DNA of 29,901 nucleotides from Deltaproteobacteria bacterium (GTDB lineage: Bacteria; Bdellovibrionota_C; UBA2361; SZUA-149; JADYYL01), in NCBI GenBank assembly GCA_020853655.1, contig JADYYL010000268.1:1-29901 (forward strand), in the 5' to 3' direction. The notes beneath the pieces are model-generated. The model was not told where the DNA came from. It searched no databases and saw only the letters and a program-made list of their open reading frames with translations. Positions 14,250 through 23,941 of the stretch are shown piece after piece. Each line of letters opens with the position of its first letter. Position 1 is the first letter of the stretch. Made by a program: the position numbers and the translations under genes.

Positions 14250-17200
14250 TTGAATCGATTTCTCCCACTGTTTCTGGCATCGTTGTTTGTCGTCGCATTT
14301 GCGACGGCGTCAACTGCGTTTGCTCAAGGGGAGACTGTCTACTTCGATAGCGCTCGGCAGGAGTCGCTCGCCGAATCTTCAGTCGGATCGGAGCCAGGTT
14401 CCTTCCTCTCTCCCTCGTCATCCGTTCCTTCGACGCCTCCAGCCGTCGCCATCGTTCGAGATTCTGGACGTTCGAACAACCGCGTCGACGTCGTGTTCGT
14501 CGGCGACGGATTCACGTCGTCGTCGATTCCCGGTTATGCCTCGCGCGTGACGGAACTCGAAAGCAGCATGTTCTCCGAAACACCGCTCGCTCAATACAAG
14601 AAGTACTTCAACGTGCACCGAGTGGACGTTCTTTCGTCACAGAGCGGCGTTGACCACGAGAGTGGCTACCCACAGTACCGCGATACCGCGATGGGGATGG
14701 AGTACTACTGTAACGACTCGCCGGATACGCTCTGCATCGATATCAGCCAGGCGTATGTCTATGCAGGCTATGCCCGCGACGTCGACCAGATCATCGCGCT
14801 GGCGAAGTCGACCCGTGGCGGTGGTGCGGCGTATCCCTTTAGCGATATCGCGCTCATGGGGTCTGACCACCTCGCGGCACCCCAGCACATCATGCACCTC
14901 TTCGGACACAGCTTCGGAAACCTCGCCGATGAGACCTCTGTCGGTGGATGGGAGGAGTTCACGGGATTCGAGCCGGCAGAGCCGAACGCCTCGATGTTGA
15001 CCTCTTCCGATCTCCAGTCACAGCGGGTGAAGTGGTATCGCTGGTTAGGAGTCACCGACGGAGCCCTCGGCGAGATCGGAACGCACGAAGGTGCGATGGG
15101 AAGTGCGCGGCGCATCTACCGCCCCACCGCGAACTCGAAGATGCGGGAGTTGAATCAGTCGTTTAACGCCCCGTCGATCGAATCGCTCATCATCGAGACC
15201 TACAAACTCGTCAGCCCGATCGATGACGCGACGCCAGCAAACGCTGTGTTGACTGGCCGCGAAACGCTCTCCGTCACCCCGCTCGAGCCAGTGGGGCATT
15301 CGCTCGACATCCAGTGGAAGATCGACGGAATCGCCGTTCCAGGGGCGACCGGACGAACGTTCCGCCCGAACGACTATCCGATCAGCGACGGCACGCATCA
15401 ATTCTCCGTCGTCGTCACGGACAACACCCCGATGGTCCGAGACGAAGTCGCACGCGGTCGCTACATGACGGCGACTCGTTCGTGGAGCATCCCGATCGAT
15501 CAGAATCCACCTACGATTCTCGTTCACCCGGAAAGTCAGACACGCTTCCGCGGCGGAGTCGGGTACTTCGTCGGGCAAGCAAGCGGCGAAGACCTTCGGT
15601 ATCAATGGTATCGCAACGGTGTCCTCATTCCTGGCGCGACGACTACGAGTTACACGACCCCAGGCGTAACGCTCGCCGACTCGGGCGCCCGCTTTCACTT
15701 CGTCGTCTCCAACGTCGCTGGCGCTGTGGCGAGCAACCCCGCGGTGCTCACGGTGGTGAATCGCGCGCCGGTCATCGGGACTCTCGGTGCCATGTCCTTG
15801 CTTCGACGAGAAGTGCGGCCGTTGGCTGTTCCGCTCAGTGATGCTGATGGCGATCCGCTCACGATGACCGCCGAGATCATCGAGCCGAATACTGGGGCAA
15901 CCGTAGCCGTGAGCGGGTCGACGGTGACGGTCACCGCGGGACCGACGTTCATCGGAACCTTTCAGGTGCAACTCTCCGTCTCGGATGGATTCGAGACCGT
16001 TACAAAGCTCTTGACTGTTCTCGTGTACAACGGGATGCCGACGCTCGAGCAGCTTCCGAACGTCAGGATGCCGTGGCGGAGCGAGGAACTGACCTTCATC
16101 CTCACGGCGAGCGATCCTGACAACGACCCGCTGACGTTCTCGGCGACCGGTATGCCGCCGACGGGAATCGCTTCGATCTCTCCGACGGGGAACATCCTCA
16201 GAATTCGGAAGGCCGCCGGGTTCCAAGGGCTACTCAATGTCACCTACTCCGTGAGCGATGGTGCCGTCTCGGTGACGAAGAACTTCGCGATCGAGATCGT
16301 GAACAACGCGCCGACGATCGCGGCGATTGAGGATCAATCGATCGCTTGGAATGAAGACTCGCGAACGATCGGGACTGGCGTCGCGGATGCTGACAACGAT
16401 CCGCTGACGCTGTCAGTGGTCGGAACGCCGTATACTGCGCCGCGCGACCTCGATCAGATCCATGATTTCTATTTCGGCCGGGGCACATGGAGCTACGATC
16501 TCTTTGGCCTGAAAGAGAAGCACTTCTCCGGCACGAAGAACCAACAAGGGCGTGAGTTCCGCTACTACATTCTACCGAACGGCGATCTCTATGAAGAGCG
16601 AGGCTCGGCAGCTTCCTCGATCAAGCTTGCCAGTCTTCCCACCGCGTTTCACGCTGATCCAGCGTTGCTATTTGATGCCGGAAACACGCCGATCCCACCG
16701 ATGCACTTCGAAGGCGCGAACCTGGTGATCGACCCGGAACCGAGCTTCCGAGGCGCGTTCGTCGCGACAGTCACAGTCTCTGATTCGCTTCTTACGGCGA
16801 CCGAAGCGTTCGTCGTCACCATGTATGACGCGAAGCCCTATTTGAAGAAGCTTCCGCCCTACCTGCGGATGCACTGGCGAACTGATGTCCTTCAAACACC
16901 GGCGATCGCGGTCGATCCCGATGGCGATCCGAACGGCGCCGTGTCGACGACCACTGCGTCGCTCTGGGATACGACTGATCTCTGGGACACGATTCACTCG
17001 CTCGAGCTGATTCCCAACGACAATCCATATGACGTTGGATTCCGTCGAAACGCGAGAGGGCTCGGGGAACGCTATCTTGCGCGACGGGCGATCTCGCCAA
17101 CTCCTCCGAACATCTATTACATCCTCCCGAATGGAGAGCTGTATCACTTTGGTGGCTCGCTCGAGTCGAGCACGCTCGTTACGAAAGTGCCGCCAGCATT

Positions 17201-20200
17201 CTTTGAGGACGTCGGATGTGAGGAACTCTACTATCGAAGCTCAGCGACCGACGCTGTGCGCGACCAAGACTGGAAGCCGAAGTTCATCTGGCCTGACGAC
17301 TGCAAGTACACGGCGCTCTCATTTCTTCCTCCGCCGGCGGCAGACCCTATTCTGGTCTCCGTTGCGAACGGCACACTGACGATCAATCCTGCGCACCGGT
17401 GGCTGGGACGTTCATTCATCGAAGTTCGTGCGTCGAGCGGGGGATACTCCGACACACAGGTCGTTGTCTTCGACGCGTTCAACAGTCGCCCACAGGTCGG
17501 CGATGCGGAGTATGCCGTGCGAAACGGTTTGCCGTCGCTGAAGTATCAGATCGTGGAGCACGATTCTGCGGACGAACCGCATCTCGTGCCGAGTATCGTT
17601 CCGGTGAATCTCCACGATCAAGATATGCGCTGGGGCCGGGAACATCAGATTCAAACGATTGAAGGGGATGACTACAACAAGCGCGGCTGGCGCGAGCGAT
17701 ACTTGACCGGCAAAGAGAACGGCGTTGATACGCTCTATTTTATCCTCCCGAACAACGAGCTCCATCGCTTCCAGACGACGATTGAAGACAGCCCGTTTGT
17801 CATGCCCGTTGCTGGTCATCACTATGATAGTCCGGCAGGGTGGGTATTCGGCGCCTCTGTCTATCAACCGACTCCTGTTCCGACCCGTCCGATCTGGGTG
17901 GAAGGCGACACGGTGTACTTCGGCGTCGGAACGACCCTCACCGAACTTTTCACCCAGTGGTCACTCCTCGTTGCTGACGGCAACGGCTACGGCGTGTCGA
18001 ATGACTTTCTCTCGAACTACAACAACGCGCCCGAGATTGAGCCGATCGATGAGCAGCGCATCCACTGGCGTGAATCAGACCGAACCGTGGCGCTTGAAGC
18101 AAGCGACCACAACGGCGACCCACTCACATTCAGCGCGAGCATCCTCAGCGATGTGACGGCGTTCAATCTCGACCATCAACTCGACTTCTTCATGCCGACG
18201 CAAGGCATTCGGTTCAACGTGGAGAATGCCAGTGAGAAGTATATCTCTGCGACGAAGCGTCAGACCGGAGGAAACTTCACCTATTTCATCCTCCCCTCGG
18301 GGCAGATCTGCGAGTTCGCGAACTCCGTGCAGACGAGCATGAACCGCTGTGTTGGCACGGTTGCTCGCGCTTATTACGACGACCCCACACTCTTATTTGA
18401 CATGCCGGAGCCGACGTTTGTCCCGGTCGATCTGAATATTGCCGGCACGACCCTGACGATCCATCAACGAGAAGAGGGATGGACGGGTCGGGTGCGGGCG
18501 CGAGTCTCTGTGTCGGATGGAGCGGCGTCGGCGTCGACTGATTTCGTGATCTCAATCTTTAACAACACGCCGGTGCTCGCGGCGATTGACGCTCAAGACA
18601 CGAGCTACCGGTCGATGAGCCTCAGCGTGCCGCTTGTTGGTAGCGATGTCGACCTGCTCGACCGCGCGCACCTCAAATACAAGGTCACGTTTGCCGGCGA
18701 CGAGCATCGAGCCCGTGAATACGATCAGACCTTTGACTTCCGCTCTCCCGACGCCCCGATCTTCAATCGTGACGGGTGGCACGAGAAGATCCTGCTCGGC
18801 CTGTGGAGCGGATCGTATACGGAATTCGCGCTTCTTCCGAATGGAGAGCTGTATCACTGGGAAGGCACGAAGTCGGCGAGCACCAAGATCGGTCGTCTTG
18901 ATGAGCGCTTCTATCGGAATCCCGCGCTGCTCATCAACGTTGTCGACCCGACGCCGGTTCTTCCTGATCTCGACATGACGCAAATCGAGATTGCCAATAA
19001 CGTCGTGACCTTTGTGTTCCCGCCGGACTATCGAGGCACCGCAGTCGCACACGTTGAACTGACTGATGGCAATCTCTACACCCGACGAGACATCACGATC
19101 ACGCGCCAGAATCACGCCCCGGTTCTTGGTCCTATTGCGGATCGAGCGATGCACTGGCGCGAGAATACAGCTTCATTCAACCCGGTCGTGTCGGACGTCG
19201 ACAACGAGCCGCTGACGATCACGGTGCGCCAAGAGAATCGCACGATCCCGTATCAGCTCGATCAGCTCTACGACTTCCGCATGCCCGATACAGGAATGTT
19301 GTTCAACCAGATGGGCATGCAAGAGAAGATCATCCAGGGGAAGACCGACCCGGCGACCGGACGGTTCTGGTATGCGATCTTCCCGAGTGGGCAGGTTCGA
19401 CAATACCAGAACAAGACCGTTCTTGGTCCGCTGTTCGGCACTGTCCCCACTCAGTATTATGACGACCCGTCATTGCTCGTCGACGTTCCCCCTCCGGGCA
19501 TCACGCTTGCGACCGTGACCGCAACCGGAACGAACTTCGTGATCGACCCGGTGAATGGCTGGACCGGCAAACTGCTCTTCACGGCTGAGCTCTCCGACGG
19601 CGAACTCTCTGTCTATCGAACCTTCAAAGTTGCCATCTACAACAACAAGCCGAATCTGCTTCCGGTGCAACCGACCTCCATGTCACGTCGCACGGACTCG
19701 ATCACGGTTGCACTTCCTGCGAGCGATGCCGACTCTCCCGATACGACTTATCTCGTGCGATCGGCTCGTCTCGGCGGTGCAGAGCATGCGGCTTACGAGC
19801 TCTGGCAGCGGTATCGCTTCTCGGCGCGAGTCGCGGGCCATGGCTACAACCTGCTCGGCTGGCGCGAAAAGAGTATCAACGGCGTTGATGCTGGAACGAG
19901 CAAGGAATACCTCATCCTGCCATCAGGCGAGATTCGCGAGCGACGTGGTGCGGTGGAAAACAGCCCGGTTGTTGGCCGAGTCGCGACCACATACTACGCT
20001 GACCCAAGCCTGCTCTTTGCTCCCGCCGTTCCATCGGCTGTTCCATCGGTCGCCCTGTCAGTGACGAACGGTGTTCTTACCGTGAATCCGGCGGCGAACT
20101 ACGAAGGCACATTCCCGATTCTTCTGCAGACGACGGATGGACACGAGTATGACAACGAGCCGTTGAGCATCACGGTTGGCAACTACCGGCCGGTGCTCGC

Positions 20201-23200
20201 CGTTCCGAGTGCTCAGTCGATGCACTGGCGAAACGGCAAAGCGGAGGTCACGCTGTCCGCAACGGATGCTGACTCCGATCCGCTCACCTTCAGCGCGGCG
20301 TTCAGCGGCGCAACTCTGCCGGTCACCTTCGCGATACAGGGGAACAAACTGACCATCACGGCGAAGGGCGATCCCGTCATTGGAACGGCAACCGTTCAGG
20401 TGTCCGTGAGCGACGGCTTTGTCTCTGATACCAAGACCTTCGCCTTGACGTTGACGAACACCGCTCCATCAATGCAATCGTTCACAAACGTTGAGCGCCC
20501 ACATCGCACCCGTGAGATACTGATCCCCGTCGTTGCGACCGACCCGAATGGAGATCCGCTCACGCTGAGCGCGACCGTCCTCGGCGCGAATGTCGGGGCG
20601 TCTTTTACCGGCACGACGCTCAAGTTAGCGATCCCAGAGTTCTATGCAGGCTCGTTTGCGGTCAACGTGTTCGCGACCGACCGCATCGTCTCTGTCTCGA
20701 AGAGTGTGACCGTATCAATTGGTAACCGCGCGCCGGTCCTCGCGCCGAGTGGGAATCTTCAGGTGCCGTGGAGAGAGAACTCCGCAAGCGTAGGGTTCAC
20801 GGTCAGTGACCCGGATGGCTCCGATCTTTTCCTTTCAACGCGTATTGTTGGTGGAGACATCGCTTCTTCATCCACAATCGTCGGGTCGCAAGTCATCGTC
20901 AGTCTCCCCAGCCATAATCTCGGAACGACGACAGTCGAAGTCAGTGCCTCAGACGGAGACCTCACCGCCCGGACGACGTTTACGGTGCAGGTCATCAACC
21001 ACGCACCAGTGCTTCGCGTCGATCCGCAGTTCATCGAGCTTGGGACGCGCGTGCACACCGTGAGTATCGCCGCGACCGATGAAGACAACGATCCATTAAG
21101 CTACGAAGCAGAGCTGATCGAAGAGCAGCGAATCGCCTATGAACTCGACCAGGTGCATAACTTCGAACTCCGCTTTGCCGACTACTTCTATGACCTGCTC
21201 GGCAACCAGGAGAAGTATATCCAAGGCACGAAGAACGAAGCCGAGGGACTGTACTGGTATGTGATCTATCCGAACGGTGACTTCTACGAATGGCGCGAGC
21301 GCTTGAGCGATAGCTTCTACTATGGACGGCTGCCGACCTCGTTCTACGAAGATCCAACGAAGCTCTTCGATGTCTCCGCTCCGGGAACGTGGGTCTCGCC
21401 CGGCTCGATCCAACTCGTCGGCTCGGATGTGACCATCAACCTCAATCCGAACTACGTCGGCCAGTTTATGATCCGCGCCAAAGCCTCGGATACCAAGGCG
21501 ACGACGACCTTTGATTTCATCGTTGAAGTCATCGATCCAAACGGCGGAGAGGACGACTCCGATGACGACGATGATTCCAGCTGCGAGCCGACGATCAAGT
21601 TGCATCACGGCGAACACAACGTCAGTTCGTGCAAGGTTGCCTTTACGGCAGAGGGACGCATTGGCGACTCGGCAACGGGGCCGGGACACAGAACCTTTGA
21701 GATGGATATCTCGCGCTCAACCGCGGGGCCGTTCAAGGACGGCGAGACGAAGAACTATGTCTGGGTGAGCGGCCGCAGCACACCGTTTAAGCTCGTTTAC
21801 AACGACGAAGCCGAGACCGCGGAGTTGACGATCGACGGGAACGTTGTGACTCATCGCTCCGTAAAGGAAGACGATTTCACCGACATGTTCATCCGCGCTC
21901 GGGCCGGTGACAGTGGCCATTCGATCAAGTTGTATGACCTTGTCTTGAACGGCGTGACCATCGGCGAAGGCGTTGAAGCTTCGCCGAACGCTGGTGGCGT
22001 TAACGTCCTGCAGATCACGGCGCCGGGAATCAATCGCGGCTTCACCCTCGAGGGGAATGTGAAGATGACCTTCACAGGAACCGCCGTGAAGAACTCCGAA
22101 CTCGCGTTCCAGATCTCAACCTCGAATGTCCATGACCATGAAGAGGAATGCGAAGACGACCACGGCGGCCGGAAGGTGACGATCTGCCACTGCCCACCCG
22201 GGAACTCCGATAACTGCCATACGATCTCGATCTCTCGGAGTGCGCTCGAAACGCACCTTCAGGAGCACGGCGACTTCATCGGCGAGTGCCCGGGCGATCC
22301 AGGAGATGATGTCATTGCTGCATGCGATGCAGGTCCAGTGCTGCAGTCGCCGGTCTTCGGAGTGTGGAACAGTGTGCTCAACATGCAGAACACGCTTGAA
22401 CTCGCGAATCGTGAGTCCACGGCAATGTCCGTGACGTTGACCCTCTACTCGATTCTCGGAGAGCAGGTTCACAGAGATACGTTGTCAGTGCCCGCACTTG
22501 GCCAGTTATCGGTAGGGTTCAATAATCTTCCTGGATTCGTGGAGAACTCGAACGGTGTCTTCAAACTTGAGTTCAGCGGGAAGCTCGATGGCCGAACGGT
22601 CTATCGTCGACCAGACGCAACTGGCGGATCAGAGTTCATGTTTATCCTCCCACTGACAGATGGGCTCTTCGGCGAGACCGCAGTTGGGTTCAATACGACT
22701 CAACCGTCGACCATCTCGTCCGAGAAGGCCAACGCTGTGATGAACTGGCTTTCGATCGCAAACCTCGATCGCGAAGTGAAGACGTTCCAGGTCGATACGT
22801 TCGATCAGAAGGGACGACTGTTGCTCCGCCGGAACGTGACCCTCGAGGGACTCACGCGGGCGACGATCGATGGTGGGCACGATCTCGCGGGTCGAAATAA
22901 ATCGGGCACGCATTTCATCACGCCGCTCGATCTCAATACCCACTATCTCGCAGAGCTGACCCGATTCGGCGGCGATGCGAAGGCAGGATTCACGCCGTCG
23001 ACTTATCGGTTCGCGTTCCCGGCTGTGGCACAACTGGTTCAAAGTGACCGCGGTTATGTCGGACTTCGCAATCGGGAAGGGGAGATGAGTTGGGTTGAGG
23101 TGGCAAATCGCAGCGGCGTCGCGGGACGCTACGCGATCAATCTGTTCAACTCGAAGGGGAAGCTTATCGAGTCGATCGATCAGAAGATTGCAGCAAACGG

Positions 23201-23696
23201 ATACGCGGTCGTCGATGCGAAGCGCTTCCTCAAGGTCGGCGAGCAAGGCTACGCACAGATCATTCCGTTCGCGCCCCGTTCCTATATCGCCCAGGGCATT
23301 ACGTATCACACGTCGCTGAAGACGAAGGGCAGCGTGACCGCGGCTCACAGTGCGGTGGCTCGAAGCGATTCCCAGTGTTTGCTGACGTCCGGTTTTAATC
23401 TCAGCGCGGGCGACAACTGGCTCCTCGTTGCCAATACTTCGAATGTGACGACAAACATTGCCGTCACAGCGAACACCGCTGGGCAAGCTTCCGAACGTAT
23501 CGTCTCACTGAAGGCGCGCTCATCAATTCTTCTCCCGTTGCACGACCAACGCCAGATGAGACTCGCTCCCGGAACGCAGGGCTTGCTCAACGTTCGCGCG
23601 GGGAATCGTGAAGCGAAGCTGTTCGGTGAGATCGTCCGGTCAAAGGTGCGGGATAAGAAATACGTAGACTTCTCAGCGGCGATTCCGCTGCGATAG
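14250..23696 (+). CDS. Giant secreted repeat protein: degenerate peptidase-M64 domain, Ig-like and cadherin-like repeats with inserted modules
   Basis: This is a 3148-residue protein starting at TTG 14250, with GGAAG 6 bases upstream; the signal peptide begins MNRFLPLFLASLFVV and cleavage is likely after AFA. Residues about 64-325 resemble peptidase M64: VDVVFVGDGFTSS, FGHSFGNLADE and YRPTANSKMR match, but the metal motif reads H216-L-F-G-H220 with D227, so the catalytic Glu is missing. Two Ig-like domains follow (about 325-503), then about 13 cadherin-like repeats (505-2430) with cores of the type MHWRxxxxxVxLxAxDxDxDPLTFSA. Eight of these contain an inserted module of about 80 residues (LDQxxDF ... 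GxxEKxIxG ... YxILPNGxLYxW ... YYxDPxLLFD). Next come an acidic linker (2434-2444), a jelly-roll-like region, KVTICHCPPGNSDNCHT (from 2642), and a C-terminal region (2697-3148) of beta-rich repeats. It is probably a cell-surface filament or adhesin that binds calcium through the DxDxD sites. Confidence 0.85.
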   Translation: MNRFLPLFLASLFVVAFATASTAFAQGETVYFDSARQESLAESSVGSEPGSFLSPSSSVPSTPPAVAIVRDSGRSNNRVDVVFVGDGFTSSSIPGYASRVTELESSMFSETPLAQYKKYFNVHRVDVLSSQSGVDHESGYPQYRDTAMGMEYYCNDSPDTLCIDISQAYVYAGYARDVDQIIALAKSTRGGGAAYPFSDIALMGSDHLAAPQHIMHLFGHSFGNLADETSVGGWEEFTGFEPAEPNASMLTSSDLQSQRVKWYRWLGVTDGALGEIGTHEGAMGSARRIYRPTANSKMRELNQSFNAPSIESLIIETYKLVSPIDDATPANAVLTGRETLSVTPLEPVGHSLDIQWKIDGIAVPGATGRTFRPNDYPISDGTHQFSVVVTDNTPMVRDEVARGRYMTATRSWSIPIDQNPPTILVHPESQTRFRGGVGYFVGQASGEDLRYQWYRNGVLIPGATTTSYTTPGVTLADSGARFHFVVSNVAGAVASNPAVLTVVNRAPVIGTLGAMSLLRREVRPLAVPLSDADGDPLTMTAEIIEPNTGATVAVSGSTVTVTAGPTFIGTFQVQLSVSDGFETVTKLLTVLVYNGMPTLEQLPNVRMPWRSEELTFILTASDPDNDPLTFSATGMPPTGIASISPTGNILRIRKAAGFQGLLNVTYSVSDGAVSVTKNFAIEIVNNAPTIAAIEDQSIAWNEDSRTIGTGVADADNDPLTLSVVGTPYTAPRDLDQIHDFYFGRGTWSYDLFGLKEKHFSGTKNQQGREFRYYILPNGDLYEERGSAASSIKLASLPTAFHADPALLFDAGNTPIPPMHFEGANLVIDPEPSFRGAFVATVTVSDSLLTATEAFVVTMYDAKPYLKKLPPYLRMHWRTDVLQTPAIAVDPDGDPNGAVSTTTASLWDTTDLWDTIHSLELIPNDNPYDVGFRRNARGLGERYLARRAISPTPPNIYYILPNGELYHFGGSLESSTLVTKVPPAFFEDVGCEELYYRSSATDAVRDQDWKPKFIWPDDCKYTALSFLPPPAADPILVSVANGTLTINPAHRWLGRSFIEVRASSGGYSDTQVVVFDAFNSRPQVGDAEYAVRNGLPSLKYQIVEHDSADEPHLVPSIVPVNLHDQDMRWGREHQIQTIEGDDYNKRGWRERYLTGKENGVDTLYFILPNNELHRFQTTIEDSPFVMPVAGHHYDSPAGWVFGASVYQPTPVPTRPIWVEGDTVYFGVGTTLTELFTQWSLLVADGNGYGVSNDFLSNYNNAPEIEPIDEQRIHWRESDRTVALEASDHNGDPLTFSASILSDVTAFNLDHQLDFFMPTQGIRFNVENASEKYISATKRQTGGNFTYFILPSGQICEFANSVQTSMNRCVGTVARAYYDDPTLLFDMPEPTFVPVDLNIAGTTLTIHQREEGWTGRVRARVSVSDGAASASTDFVISIFNNTPVLAAIDAQDTSYRSMSLSVPLVGSDVDLLDRAHLKYKVTFAGDEHRAREYDQTFDFRSPDAPIFNRDGWHEKILLGLWSGSYTEFALLPNGELYHWEGTKSASTKIGRLDERFYRNPALLINVVDPTPVLPDLDMTQIEIANNVVTFVFPPDYRGTAVAHVELTDGNLYTRRDITITRQNHAPVLGPIADRAMHWRENTASFNPVVSDVDNEPLTITVRQENRTIPYQLDQLYDFRMPDTGMLFNQMGMQEKIIQGKTDPATGRFWYAIFPSGQVRQYQNKTVLGPLFGTVPTQYYDDPSLLVDVPPPGITLATVTATGTNFVIDPVNGWTGKLLFTAELSDGELSVYRTFKVAIYNNKPNLLPVQPTSMSRRTDSITVALPASDADSPDTTYLVRSARLGGAEHAAYELWQRYRFSARVAGHGYNLLGWREKSINGVDAGTSKEYLILPSGEIRERRGAVENSPVVGRVATTYYADPSLLFAPAVPSAVPSVALSVTNGVLTVNPAANYEGTFPILLQTTDGHEYDNEPLSITVGNYRPVLAVPSAQSMHWRNGKAEVTLSATDADSDPLTFSAAFSGATLPVTFAIQGNKLTITAKGDPVIGTATVQVSVSDGFVSDTKTFALTLTNTAPSMQSFTNVERPHRTREILIPVVATDPNGDPLTLSATVLGANVGASFTGTTLKLAIPEFYAGSFAVNVFATDRIVSVSKSVTVSIGNRAPVLAPSGNLQVPWRENSASVGFTVSDPDGSDLFLSTRIVGGDIASSSTIVGSQVIVSLPSHNLGTTTVEVSASDGDLTARTTFTVQVINHAPVLRVDPQFIELGTRVHTVSIAATDEDNDPLSYEAELIEEQRIAYELDQVHNFELRFADYFYDLLGNQEKYIQGTKNEAEGLYWYVIYPNGDFYEWRERLSDSFYYGRLPTSFYEDPTKLFDVSAPGTWVSPGSIQLVGSDVTINLNPNYVGQFMIRAKASDTKATTTFDFIVEVIDPNGGEDDSDDDDDSSCEPTIKLHHGEHNVSSCKVAFTAEGRIGDSATGPGHRTFEMDISRSTAGPFKDGETKNYVWVSGRSTPFKLVYNDEAETAELTIDGNVVTHRSVKEDDFTDMFIRARAGDSGHSIKLYDLVLNGVTIGEGVEASPNAGGVNVLQITAPGINRGFTLEGNVKMTFTGTAVKNSELAFQISTSNVHDHEEECEDDHGGRKVTICHCPPGNSDNCHTISISRSALETHLQEHGDFIGECPGDPGDDVIAACDAGPVLQSPVFGVWNSVLNMQNTLELANRESTAMSVTLTLYSILGEQVHRDTLSVPALGQLSVGFNNLPGFVENSNGVFKLEFSGKLDGRTVYRRPDATGGSEFMFILPLTDGLFGETAVGFNTTQPSTISSEKANAVMNWLSIANLDREVKTFQVDTFDQKGRLLLRRNVTLEGLTRATIDGGHDLAGRNKSGTHFITPLDLNTHYLAELTRFGGDAKAGFTPSTYRFAFPAVAQLVQSDRGYVGLRNREGEMSWVEVANRSGVAGRYAINLFNSKGKLIESIDQKIAANGYAVVDAKRFLKVGEQGYAQIIPFAPRSYIAQGITYHTSLKTKGSVTAAHSAVARSDSQCLLTSGFNLSAGDNWLLVANTSNVTTNIAVTANTAGQASERIVSLKARSSILLPLHDQRQMRLAPGTQGLLNVRAGNREAKLFGEIVRSKVRDKKYVDFSAAIPLR

Positions 23697-23763
23697 CGAG
23701 CTAGTCACTGACCAAGTTCAGGTGATTTAACGCGATATAAACTCCCTCGAATCCAGAAGCACA

Positions 23764-23802
23764 CGAGTTCGCTCGCGCGAGACTCGGTCAATTTTCTCTT
23801 TT
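23764..23802 (+). terminator. Terminator-like hairpin after the giant gene
   Basis: CGAGT (23764-23768) pairs with ACTCG (23782-23786), enclosing CTCG-CG-CGAG with a 3-base bulge, and is followed by GTCAATTTTCTCTTTT. It lies 67 bases after the stop codon and should separate the giant gene from the second collagen-like gene. Confidence 0.6.
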
Positions 23803-23941
23803 CAGATCACTCGTACGAAGGGATATTTGTGAGCTGCACGGCGGCTCATTCGGCGCGACCTCGCGTCAACGCGTTTGGGGATCTTCCGTGAGAGATGTGT
23901 GATGCAGACGTCTTCACTTCATTCGCATTGGCCAGGAGTCT

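Noticed and set aside
15045..16226. 393-codon open frame opposite the giant gene
   Set aside because: Its composition is that of the reverse strand of a GC-rich coding region, and it has no ribosome site or motifs. The plus frame continues unbroken for 9.4 kb.
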